Shown: piece by piece, positions 1 to 11,259 of the stretch
How positions within the stretch are numbered: position 1 is the first letter of the stretch
How the letters are laid out: each line of letters starts with the position of its first letter
DNA from: Isoetes taiwanensis
Lineage: Eukaryota > Streptophyta > Lycopodiopsida > Isoetales > Isoetaceae
Length of the DNA: 64,000 nucleotides
Assembly (NCBI GenBank): GCA_021234155.1
Contig: JAJEKV010000103.1
Location: 556,001-620,000 of the forward strand
Direction: 5' to 3'
Notes under the pieces: generated by a model
Told to the model about the DNA's origin: nothing
What the model saw: the letters and a program-made list of their open reading frames with translations, nothing else
Database searches by the model: none
Made by a program: the position numbers and the translations under genes

Positions 1-1075
1 TCTTAGATTCCCCCTAGATTTTCTTATGTTCTAGACTAGAATATTCTAGAACTTTCTTGAACTAGCTAGAATGTTAGTCTATTTTATCTTAATGGAACAT
101 TACCCTTAAGTATATTTGAAATATAAATTGTTCATAAAATTAATGCTTGGTCTAGTAGTTAGAATGGGGGGCTGGGGGGTTAATAGCCAGGGTTCGAATC
201 CCCCACACAACATAAAAATTTTAAAGGCCTTTTCCTAAAGAATGAGCATTCAACTTGGGCCGTAGGATCTTGGACCCGATCAAGGGTCAAGATCTCACCA
301 CGTGACAATATTAAAGCAAAACATGAGCCAGATCTATTACATATAATTCCCAAAGTCATGTGCACCGTAAGATATGTGCCAAGCCACGTGAGCCATAAGA
401 TCTCAGATCGACGATCGGGGATCGGATCATGTGCAATAAAAAGATATGTGCCAAGCCACGTGAGCCATAAGATCTCGGATCGGCGATCGGGGATCGGATC
501 CGTGCAAATAGATATGTGCCAAGCCCGTGAGCCATAAGATCTCGGATCGATGATGGGGATCGGATCTAGTGGTTAGAAGCGAAATTTGGGGGGTCAATGG
601 CGAGGTTGAATCCCCACACAACATAAAAATTTTAAAAGCCTTTTCCTAAGGGATGAGCATTCAACTTGGGCGTGGGATCTTGGACCCGATCAAGGGTCGA
701 GATCTCCTGCGTGACAATAATTAAAGCAATATGAGCCATAGGATCTATTACATATAATTCCCAAAGTCATGTGCACCGTAGGATATGTGCCAAGCCATGT
801 GAGCCGTAAGATCTCGGATCGGCATCGGGATCGGATCAACCTAGGCTGTAGGATCGATTACATATAATTCCCAAAGCCATGTGCACCGTAGGATGTGTCC
901 CCAAACAAGCGTGGTAGTAGGATCTCGGGCCAAGCGATCGAGGATCGGATCAGCACGGGCCGTAGGATCGCTTACATATAATCTGGAACAAACTCCTAAG
1001 CCATCTGGGCCGTAGGATACGTCCCAAAGCCACGTGAGCCGTAGGATCTCGAATCAACGGCCGGATCCAGGAGGA
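1..1075. repeat. SINE-headed repeat block, copy 1
   Basis: The block opens with a stretch that recurs almost unchanged from about 1757 onward, followed by a tRNA-like SINE head and then repeated phrases of the kind 'gtgagccgtaggatctcgg' and 'attacatataattcccaaag'. A second, worn head lies near 563-616. The two main heads are about 1.79 kb apart, so this is a diverged tandem duplication. No protein-coding capacity is visible. Confidence 0.75.
145..212 (+). mobile_element. tRNA-derived SINE head (pol III A and B boxes)
   Basis: An A-box-like segment (tggtctagtagttagaatgg, about 149-168) is followed about 20 bases later by a textbook B box, ggttcgaatcc at 190-200. This is the spacing of an internal RNA polymerase III promoter. 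The flanks do not fold into a tRNA acceptor stem, so I read it as the 5' head of a tRNA-derived SINE. Its tail is hard to bound because the following sequence is itself repetitive. Confidence 0.6.
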
Positions 1076-1129
1076 CAAACATAAGAACATATATATCCGA
1101 GTTTTAGCATGCTCCTATGCTGCAAGTTC

Positions 1130-1860
1130 TTGTCGTGCCCTACATTCTAAAAGAATCTTTTAAAAATACTCTAAATTCATAGATTCTCTAAGATTCTACC
1201 AAGGTTCTCTTGGAGGTTTCGTGGAGATTCCTCTAAATTTTATAAGATTCCCTCTAGATTCTATTAGATTTCCGTAGATTCTCCAAGATTCTATGAAGAT
1301 CCCCCTAGATCCCCTTAGATTCCCTTAGATCCCTTTAGACTTTATGAGATTGCCCTAGGTTCCCTTCCATTATATGAGATTCAAAGAGATTCTATAAAGA
1401 TTCCCCTAGATACTCTAAGATTTCATCAAAAAAATTTAGATTCCCTTAGATTTTATGAAGATTCTTTTAAATCCCCCAGATTTTAAGAGATTCCCTTAGG
1501 CTTGTAAATATTTTCCTAGATTCTCTTATATTTTATAAGATTTTCTTAGATTCTATTAGATTCTTCTGGATTCCTTTATATTCTAGAGCTTTTTATAACA
1601 TTCTAAGGTTTTCTGGAACATTCTAAAACTTTCAATATATTCTAGAACTTTCTGGAAGTATTTCCCTAGATTTCCTTACATTCCCGTAGATTCCCCTACA
1701 TTCTAGAACATTCTAAAATTTATTAGAACAATTTAGAACTTTCTGGAAGAATTTTTCTTAGATTCCCCCTAGATTCTCTTATGTTCTAGAACTTTCTAGA
1801 AGATTCTAGAACTTTCTAGAGCCTTCTAGAATATTCTAGAACTTTCTTGAACTAGCTAGA
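1130..1860. repeat. Degenerate AGATTC/TTCTAGAA tandem array
   Basis: About 700 bases are built from short imperfect units such as 'tagattccc', 'agattctat' and 'ttctagaac', repeated dozens of times with variable spacing. The units are too degenerate to give a fixed period by eye. The array fills the space between the two SINE-headed blocks and has no coding signal. Confidence 0.75.
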
Positions 1861-2458
1861 ATGTTAGTCTATTTTATCTTAATGGAACATTACCCTTAAG
1901 TATATTTGAAATATAAATTGTTCATAAAATTAATGCTTGGTCTAGTAGTTAGAATGGGGGGCTGGGGGGTTAATAGCCAGGGTTCGAATCCCCCACACAA
2001 CATAAAAATTTTAAAGGCCTTTTCCTAAAGAATGAGCATTCAACTTGGGCCGTAGGATCTTGGACCCGATCAAGGGTCAAGATCTCACCACGTGACAATA
2101 TTAAAGCAAAACATGAGCCATAGGATCTATTACATATAATTCCCAAAGTCATGTGCACCGTAAGATATGTGCGAAGCCACGTGAGCCATAAGATCTCAGA
2201 TCGACGATCAGGATCGGATCATCCTAGACCGTAGGATCGATTACATATAATTCCCAAAGCCATGTGCACCGTAGGATGTGTCCCAAAGCAACGTGAGCCG
2301 TAGGATCTCGGACCGACGATCAGGATCAGATCAACCTGGACCGTAGGATCGCTTACATACAATCGGACACAAACTCCCAAGCCATCTGGGCCGTAGGATA
2401 CGTCCCAAAGCCACGTGAGCCGTAGGATCTCGGATGAACGGCCGGATTCAGGAGGACA
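1757..2458. repeat. SINE-headed repeat block, copy 2 (truncated)
   Basis: This repeats the first few hundred bases of the window and the 'cgtaggatc' array that follows. It stops at a short (TA)n run at about 2459-2472, where the 4.4 kb tandem units begin. Confidence 0.75.
1935..2002 (+). mobile_element. tRNA-derived SINE head, second copy
   Basis: This is nearly identical to the head near 149-200, with the same A-box-like segment and the same ggttcgaatcc B box. It lies in the second copy of the 1.79 kb block. Long identical flanks show that it arose by segmental duplication and not by an independent insertion. Confidence 0.6.
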
Positions 2459-3043
2459 ATATATATATATATAAACTTGGCCTTAGCCTTATCCAAAAGA
2501 CTAAGCCATTCCAGACCATGGGCCCTGGAACTTATCAGTCCCTGGACATAGTCCAGGGGAGCCTTGGAAGTCCTTATACTAAACCTTTTATTTGATCCAC
2601 CAGGCATTATAGACCCATGCCAAATGCTTTAAACATTTTCAAGATTTTCTCGCCTGAAACCCCTAAGAAGACATATCCATGTTCTTCTCAAACAAAGCTC
2701 TAAAACTGTTATTCAATGTTTATTCTGCTTAATTTCCTCTGCTTAATTTTTTCTGTACTAGCATATCTCTCTTTAAATGCATTAAATGCATTCCTATTCA
2801 TTCATATACTGCATTCTTGCTTTTACATGATGTATAACTCAACAAAAATTCAAATGCATACCTAATGATACATGCTGCAATAAGAAAGCTTATCATAGTA
2901 GATAAAGAGCCCAAATTTCACTTCCACCTTCTGCTATATATTATTTATTTACAAAAGCTTAGTTTAAGTAGGTGTATCATGTTTTCAGAAATAATACCAT
3001 AATATGGCAGAAGCCATGAATTCTAAACCAGTAAAATACTCAC

Positions 3044-3099
3044 TATATGTTTTCCTGCCACAATGTGGAACACTTGTTCTGTCCAGACCATAAAATCAC
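3044..3099 (-). CDS. Candidate internal exon in tandem unit 1
   Basis: A 56-base segment bounded by an acceptor (actccag) and a donor (gtgagt) in the minus-strand sense. It is open in a frame giving DFMVWTEQVFHIVAGKHI, and a second frame is also open, so the phase is not fixed. It lies downstream of the larger gene-like block. The same segment occurs in units 2 and 3, with altered sites in unit 3. I do not recognise the protein. Confidence 0.35.
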
Positions 3100-3518
3100 C
3101 TGGAGTATGTCTGTATGAAACGAATTAACTTCATCTTTATGTAATCGAGAATGTTACCTTAAGCTTTGCAGAAAGCTTACAAAACCCATGTTACAGAATT
3201 TCTCTAAAATGCCTCATGACCTTCAGCAGTCAGCAAAATATTCCTTATGCTTCAATATCTTCCAAACATCATTCCATAAAGAGATTTGGAGATGCAAGAT
3301 TGGTTACCTGTAACCAAACAGACCCATATTAGCAATAATCTCGGTAATAGGGAGAGGGTTAACAGGTAAGCAATAATCCTGCATGGCTCATCGCCCTTCA
3401 CCAAATATGTACTTCAAGATCAATTTACAAGACTAAACAATACAACCCAAAAATAGAAATGCATTGTGGAAGCTGTCGTAATTTTCTCCTTGAATTCCAG
3501 CATTATTCAAACACTAAT

Positions 3519-4271
3519 TTACTCTAAGGTAACCTGATTAAGTTGTAGCTCCTGATCAGAGTCGTTCTCGCTTGATTCTCCATGTTGTTGTTGCATAAAA
3601 GTGTCTACCAGTTTTCGAATGCTAGTCCCAGCAGCATCCTTACTTCCCTCGATCTTTTGTGACATAAACTTGCTCATTCCACCACCGTTCTTGGCTGTAA
3701 ATACATCCTCAAGCTGAGCATGAATCTCCTTTGCCTGTTTTGCTTACCCTGGTGGTGCAACACGATCCGAGATGCCAGCTGCGGCCCTTATCAGATGCCG
3801 AAACAAGACAAATAGGCCTCGGTCTCAGCAAAAGCGTCAGATGCAGAATGCTCTTAATGGTGTTTCTGCCAGACCATGTAACCCTGCTTTACAGAATGAG
3901 CCGATTCTCCAGTTCGTAGTATGATGCTTGGAGCATCCATCTATGCTAGCAGCCATCTATTATTGGCTCCAAGAACAAAGCATTTTGTCCGAATGTTTCC
4001 AACAGCGGTAGCATGTTATTCCCACCGGGGCCAATCTATATATCATTTGTTCCGTGATCGGTCAGGTGCATAGCAGCGTGTAACTTCCATGATTTGGCTT
4101 TGCTAAACTAGGAAGCCAGCTATTTTTGGCAGGATAGCAAGTACCAGCTGTAGATAATGCTTGTATGGTGTTGGCTCCAGCTAAACCAGAGTTATCTGAG
4201 CTTTTTGACGATCCGCGACTAATTTCCATGATTTCATTTCGATCTGCCAGTACATGTGAACCCGCTGCCAT
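3519..4271 (-). pseudogene. Unrecognised gene-like sequence in tandem unit 1
   Basis: I do not recognise this gene. From an ATG at 4271 it reads as a Ser/Asn-rich, low-hydrophobicity protein, then breaks, then reads again through pieces containing MDAPSIILRTGESAHS. It ends in a clean 74-residue tail (KEIHAQLEDVF to QLNQVTLE, stop at 3519-3521). The tail is acidic and Gln/Glu-rich, with a run of polar residues near its end. The breaks sit near CAG/CTG-containing stretches that differ between the three copies, so some may be sequence error. Splice-bounded segments on both sides suggest it is one part of a multi-exon gene. Function unknown. Confidence 0.45.
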
Positions 4272-6035
4272 GTTCAATTCTTAGGGTTGCGAAAATAGCA
4301 CCTGCGTTAGTGTCACGAACCCTAAAATGGGAACCGGGTTGTATTTCATTCATCTTGACATTTTAGTGGTTAATAGAATGTTAGTATACCATTGAATAAT
4401 TCCATTACCCATTCAACAATGGTAATTATGTTGTACATGATTATTTGCACAAATATAGGAAATAACCATTGTCTCCCATCCCCAATGCGATCGTCTACGG
4501 GTTATGACACCATATTACGCAAATAATCACCGGTGGTCAAACACTAGTGGTCTATGCTTTGGAGTCGGGTCCACGATTATGGGAGGCCAAGTCTGCTTTT
4601 GCCCATACATTACTCTTGTGCAGTAGGTTTAATATTGCTTCTTTTCACAGGAAAAAAAACCACATGTGCCCTTCTTTAACATAGAACATGTCCGTCTACA
4701 AATATTTTATTGCTAAGGTGCAAACCCTAGAAATGGGTTTTAAGCCTACGTAGTTAGAATGAGATGCAGATTGTATGCCATGTATCAAGCCCTTAGCCAA
4801 GTCTTAGAAAAAGAACCTGATTTTCCACGATCCTTTGATTTGAGAAAAACTTGAGTCGTAACACCTCTTTGAGTCCAATCACCTTATTAGGTAGCGGTTG
4901 GTCCATAAATGGTATGTTTTGGTAAATCAAAATCCTTTGCCATTTTCCCATGAGAAAATATCTTACATGGAGTGCAACAACAACCCGTATGTGTCAATTT
5001 TGCTCAAAAATATCGTTGCCACCATGCAACAATAAAATTTCATGTTTAAACATGCAAGTTAAATTTCATGTAGCCTGCCCCTAGGCTGCAGAAAATTAAT
5101 TCCAGAAAATAGTATCCATTCTAGTTCCATCTTCCGTTAAAAAAAACCATTTTCTTTACCCTGAGGTGAACTTGGTTCGTTCCATAATCCAACTTCCAGT
5201 ACTACACCAGAGGGCATACTGCAAAACAAGCTTAGTTTCTGAAGAGCACAAGGAAAAATAATGGGTCCATTATTTTCCTTGCAAATGTTAGTTGTCCGAA
5301 AATCCTTTTGGGATGCTAAGGTCTATGTTACCCTATGGGTTTAGTCAGACGAGCCAGGCCTGCATCAAGTCTTATGCATGTCATTTTTACCATTATCTCA
5401 TGAGAACATACTTTACATGTTTCTGCAACACCATGTATACTACTTGCCTACGCATGCTCAATGCCCCTTCAAGTGCATCCGTTTACTCCATGTGCATGCA
5501 TGTTCATGTCTTTGTCTTCCATGCCCACATTCTTAAATATGTATGCTAAGCTCCAAAACTCAGTTTGTTTTACAAAATCTGGTCAACATTTATTTTGAGC
5601 ACTTCTGTTCTATTATACCAACTCCATAATTTTTGAACCAGTGGACCAGTTAGTCTAAAAGCTGAGCTTTTAATGCTTTCCAACACCCATATTTCATTTG
5701 CACCTAGCCCTAGGACAAAAAATTAATTCAGGAAAATAATATCCTAAAAATACTATGTGATCAAGTTACACATGTACTTGCCTCACATGTTCAATGCCCC
5801 TTCAAGTGCACCCGTTTACTCCATGTACATGCATGTTCATGTCTTTATCTTCCATGTCCACATTCTTAAATTTGTATGCTAAGCTCCAAAACCCGTTTGT
5901 TTCCCAAATTAAATCAAAATTTATTTTGAGTACTTCTGTTCTATTATACCAACTCCCATAATTTTTGAACAGTGGACCGGTTAGTCTAAAATCTGAGCTG
6001 TAGAGCTTATACTAGGTCAAATCCATCTGTTAATT

Positions 6036-6037
<2 letters not shown>

Positions 6038-6068
<31 letters not shown>
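6038..6068. repeat. (TA)n microsatellite, unit 1
   Basis: About 15 TA dinucleotides at the same place in the repeat unit as the longer tracts of units 2 and 3. Confidence 0.95.
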
Positions 6069-6070
<2 letters not shown>

Positions 6071-7878
6071 CTAAACCCTACCTCCAAATCCGGAAGGCAA
6101 AAAGTAGAACCCTAGATAGCAATGGGGACGGAGAGGATCCCTATGCTCTAGGGATCCCCCCGCTAACTTGTACTAAAATTTAGCAAGACAAATGAGAAAT
6201 ACCTGTATGCTTTGAGTTCTCTTTGTAGAATTGCGAGGTGGACCTTACGTCCTGGACGTGCTCCGAATTTCAATGAATTGTTGACAGCTGGTGTATCTTT
6301 ATAGCAGCCTTTGCAAGATTACTATGCATCCTTGAAACAGGGTTGAACATCAAGACTTGTAACATTTCTTGAGGCTGAATTTAGGGATACCTGGAGATGA
6401 ACTCCGTTCTTAATTTATGCTGGCAGATTTGCCAATTACTTTAGAAGCCCTAAGGCAACTTTTTGACCAATGGCCATATTTTGGTAGTAGCAGACTATTC
6501 ATATGAATGCCTACCTTGTAATATAAGAACTTGCCATATAATATAAGACCTGGGAGTGAATTTAGAAAAAACCATTGTACTTACTTTGTTTCCAAGGGAT
6601 ATCATACTACGCCCGCGGACCATTATTCTGCGACATCTTGGCCCACATTCCTTTTGTATGCCTTGAGAATCGGTGGTATCGAGAATCGATGGTTAAATAT
6701 CCTCGATAAACAAAGTAAAGAAAATAGATATAAAAATTACTTGGATCATACCATGCTTAAATTTTATTATCATTGGACTACCAAGGCCCATGCCGATTAT
6801 CTTGGCATCCCGAAATCCGCGAATATATAAACTTGGCCTTAGCCTTATCCAAAAGACTAAGCCATTCCGGACCATGGGCCACGGAACTTATCCGGTCCCC
6901 TGGACATAGTCCGAGGGAGCCTTGAAGTCCTTATACTAAACCTTTTATTTGATCCACGGGGCATTATAGACCCATGCCAAATGCTTTAAACATTTTCAAG
7001 ATTTTCTACTTTGAAAACCCTAAGAAGACATATCCATGTTCTTCTCAAACAAAAGCTCTAAAGCTGTTATTCAATGTTTATTCCGCTTAATTTCCTCTGC
7101 TTAATTTTTTCTGTACTAGCATATCTCTCTTTAAATGCATTAAATGCATTCCTATTCATTCATATACTGCATTCTTGCTTTTACATGATGTATAACTCAA
7201 CAAAAATTCAAATGCATACCTAATGATACATCTTTGCCAATAAGAAAGCTTATCATAGTAGATAAAGAGCCCAAATTTCACTTCCACCTTACGCTATATA
7301 TTATTTATTTACAAAAGCTTAGTTTAAGTAGGTGTATCATGTTTTGAGAAATAATACCATAATATGGCAGAAGCCATGAATTCTAAACCAGTAAAATACT
7401 CACTATATGTTTTCCTGCCACAATGTGGAACACTTGTTCTGTCGAGACCATAAAATCACCTGGAGTATGTCTGTATGAAACGAATTAACTTCATCTTTAT
7501 GTAATCGAGAATGTTACCTTAAGCTTTGCAGAAAGCTTACAAAACCCATGTTACAGAATTTCTCTAAAATGCCTCATGACCTTCAGCAGTCAGCAAAATA
7601 TTCCTTATGCTTCAATATCTTCCAAACATCATTCCATAAAGAGATTTGGAGATGCAAGATTGGTTACCTGTAACCAAACAGACCCATATTAGCAATAATC
7701 TCGGTAATAGGGAGAGGGTTAACAGGTAAGCAATAATCCTGCATGGCTCATCGCCCTTCACCAAATATGTACTTCAAGATCAATTTACAAGACTAAACAA
7801 TACAACCCAAAAATAGAAATGCATTGTGGAAGCTGTCGTAATTTTCTCCTTGAATTCCAGCATTATTCAAACACTAAT

Positions 7879-8622
7879 TTACTCTAAGGTAACCTGATTA
7901 AGTTGTAGCTCCTGATGTGGTTCTCCGCTTGATTCTCCATGTTGTTGTTGCATAAAAGTGTCTACCGGTTTTGAATGCTAGTCCCGGCGGCATCCTTACT
8001 TCCCTCGATCTTTTGTGACATAAACTTGCTCATTCCACCACTTGTTCTTGGTAAATACATCCTCAAGGCGAGCATGAATCTCCTTTGCTGTTTTGCTTAC
8101 CACGGTGGTGCAACCGCGATCAGAGATGCCGGTGCGGCCCTTGTCGGATCTTGCGAAACAAGACAAATGGGCCTCGGTCTCACCGGCAAAGGCGTCCGGA
8201 TCTGAGAATGCTCTTAATGGTGTTTACGCGGACCATGTAACCACTGCTTTCTGAGAATGAGCGATTCTCCGGTTAAGTAGTATGATGCTTGGAGCATCCA
8301 TCTATGCTAGCATCCATCATGGCTCAAAACAAAGTATTTGTCACGAATGTTTCCAGCGGTAGCATGTTATTCCCACAGGGCCAATCTATATATCTGTTGT
8401 TCCGGCAGTCCAGACTGGTGCATGGCAGCCGTGTAACTTCCATGATTTGGCTTTGCTAAACTAGGAAGCCAGCTATTTTTGGCAGGATAGCAAGTACCAG
8501 CTGTAGATAATGCTTGTATGGTGTTGGCTCGGCTAAACCGAGTTATCACGAGCTTTTGGCGATCCATGACTAATTTCCATGATTTCATTTCGATCTGCCG
8601 GTACATGTGAACCCGCTGCCAT
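7879..8622 (-). pseudogene. Unrecognised gene-like sequence in tandem unit 2
   Basis: Counterpart of the sequence at 3519-4271, from the equivalent ATG to the equivalent stop. Many CAG/CTG positions are altered here, and the reading frame is more broken than in units 1 and 3. The segment with ALSTAGTCYPAKNSWLPS stays readable. No function can be assigned. Confidence 0.4.
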
Positions 8623-10391
8623 GTTCAATTCTTAGGGTTGCGAAAATAGCACTTTTGCGTTAGTGTCACGAACCCTAAAATGGGGGGCAGGGTTGTATTT
8701 CATTCATCTTGACATTTTTTAGTGGTTAATAGAATGTTAGTATACCATTGAATAATTCCATTACCCATTCAACAATGGTAATTATGTTGTACATGATTAT
8801 TTGCACAAATATAGGAAATAACCATTGTCTCCCATCCCCAATGCAGTCGTCTCTGGGTTATGACACCATATTACTGCAAATAATCACTGGTGGTCAAACA
8901 CTAGTGGTCTATGCTTTGGAGTCAGGTCCACGATATGGGAGGCCGATCTGCTTTGCCCATACATTACTCTTGTCTTGGTAGGTTTAATATTGCTTCTTTT
9001 CACGGGGAAAAAAAACCACATGTGCCCTTCTTTAACATAGAACATGTCCGTCTACAAATATTTTATTGCTAAGGTGCAAACCCTAGAAATGGGTTTTAAG
9101 CCTACGTAGTTAGAATGAGATGCAGATTGTATGCCATGTATCAAGCCCTTAGCCAAGTCTTAGAAAAAGAACCTGATTTTCCACGATCCTTTGATTTGAG
9201 AAAAACTTGAGTCGTAACACCTCTTTGAGTCCAATCACCTTATTAGGTAGCCCGGTGGTCCATAAATGGTATGTTTTTGGTAAATCAAAAATCCTTTGCC
9301 ATTTCCCATGAGAAAATATCTTACATGGAGTCCGCAACAACTTTGCATGTGTCCGGTTTGCTCAAAATATCGTTGCCACCATGCAACAATAAAATTTCAT
9401 GTTTAAACATGCAAGTTAAATTTCATGTAGCTTTGCTAGAACGCGAGAAAATTAATTCGAGAAAATAGTATCCATTCTAGTTCCATCTTAGTTAAAAAAA
9501 CCATTTTCTTTACCACGGGTGAACTTGGTTAAGTTCCATAATCCAACTTCGATTACTACACGGAGGGCATCTTTGCAAAACAAGCTTAGTTTCTGAAGAG
9601 CACAAGGAAAAATAATGGGTCCATTATTTTCCTTGCAAATGTTTAGTTGTCCGAAAATCCTTTTGGGATGCTAAGGTCTATGTTACCCTATGGGTTTAGT
9701 CGAGACGAGCCAGCACGCATCAAGTCTTATGCATGTCATTTTTACCATTATCTCATGAGAACATACTTTACATGTTTACGCAACACCATGTATACTACTT
9801 GCCTACGCATGCTCAATGCCCCTTCAAGTGCATCCGTTTACTCCATGTGCATGCATGTTCATGTCTTTGTCTTCCATGACCACATTCTTAAATATGTATG
9901 CTAAGCTCCAAAACACAGTTTGTTTCACAAATTCTGGTCAACATTTATTTTGAGCATACATTTCTATTATACCAACTCCATAATTTTTTGAACCAGGTGG
10001 ACGATTAGTCTAAAAAAGTGAGCTTTTAATGCTTTCAACACCCATATTTCATTTGCTGCCCCTAAGGCTGCGAAAAATTAATTCCAGAAAATAATATCCT
10101 AAGAAATACTATGTGATCAAGTTACACATGTACTTGCCTACGCATGTTCAATGCCCCTTCAAGTGCACCCGTTTACTCCATGTACATGCATGTTCATGTC
10201 TTTATCTTCCATGTCCACATTCTTAAATTTGTATGCTAAGCTCCAAAACCCAGTTTGTTTCCCAAATTCTGGTCAAAATTTATTTTGAGTACTTCTGTTC
10301 TATTATACCAACTCCCATAATTTTTGAACAGTGGACCAGTTAGTCTAAAATCTGAGCTGTAGAGCTTATACTAGGTCAAAATCCATTAATT

Positions 10392-10504
<113 letters not shown>

Positions 10505-10629
10505 CTAAACCCTACCTCCAACCGGAAGGCAAAGTAGAACCCTAGATAGCAATGGGACAGGAGGATCCCTATGCTCTAGGGATCCCCCTGCCAACTGTAC
10601 TAAAATTTAGCAAGACAAATGAGAAATAC

Positions 10630-10817
10630 CTGTATGCTTTGAGTTCTCTTTGTAGAATTGCGAGGTGGACCTTACGTCCTGGACGTGCTCCGAATTTCAA
10701 TGAATTGTTGACAGCTGGTGTATCTTTATAGCAGCCTTTGCAAGATTACTATGCATCCTTGAAACAGGTTGAACATCCAAGACTTGTAACATTTCTTGAG
10801 GCTGAATTTAGGGATAC
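10630..10817 (-). CDS. Candidate exon near the end of tandem unit 2
   Basis: Bounded by an acceptor (ctccag) and donor (gtattt) on the minus strand. The 3' half reads NSLKFGARPGRKVHLAILQ followed by RELKAYR, a basic protein-like stretch. The 5' half reads best in another frame, so either an indel lies within it or the exon starts later. It is present in unit 1 (about 6190-6380) and absent from truncated unit 3. Function unknown. Confidence 0.35.
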
Positions 10818-11011
10818 CTGGAGATGAACTCCGTTCTTAATTTATGCTGGCAGATTTGCCAATTACTTTAGAAGCCCTAAGGCAACTTTTTGACCAATGG
10901 CCATATTTTGGTAGTAGCAGACTATTCATATGAATGCCTACCTTGTAATATAAGAACTTGCCATATAATATAAGACCTGGGAGTGAATTTAGAAAAAACC
11001 ATTGTACTTAC

Positions 11012-11132
11012 TTTGTTTCCAAGGGATATCATACTCTGCCACAGACCATTATTCCTGCAGCATGCAGCAGCCTGTTCCTTTTGTATGCCTTCGAGAATCA
11101 GTGGTATCTGAGAATCAGTGGTTAAATATCCT
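11012..11132 (-). CDS. Candidate exon at the tandem unit 2/3 junction
   Basis: A 121-base minus-strand segment between a good acceptor (tgtttatcag) and a good donor (aaa|gtaagt). One frame is open throughout and contains GYLTTDSQIPLILEGIQKE and NNGLWQSMISLGNK. It is upstream, in transcript order, of the other exon-like segments of the same unit, which supports a multi-exon gene duplicated with the 4.4 kb repeat. The unit 1 counterpart (about 6580-6700) is altered at its CAG/CTG sites. Confidence 0.45.
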
Positions 11133-11259
11133 CTGATAAACAAAGTAAAGAAAATAGATATAAAGAATTACTTGGATCATACCATACTTAAATTTTATTA
11201 TCATTGGACTACCAAGGCCCATGCCAGTTATACTGGCATCCTGAAATCACAGAATATAT

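Larger units (their letters stand above)
2473..6828. repeat. 4.4 kb tandem unit 1
   Basis: First of three head-to-tail copies, each starting with 'aaacttggccttagcctt'; starts at 2473, 6829 and 11260 give periods of 4356 and 4431. The length difference comes largely from the (TA)n tract near the end of each unit. Mean identity looks high, but patches differ systematically at CAG/CTG sites. The unit carries a gene-like sequence on the minus strand, annotated separately. Confidence 0.95.
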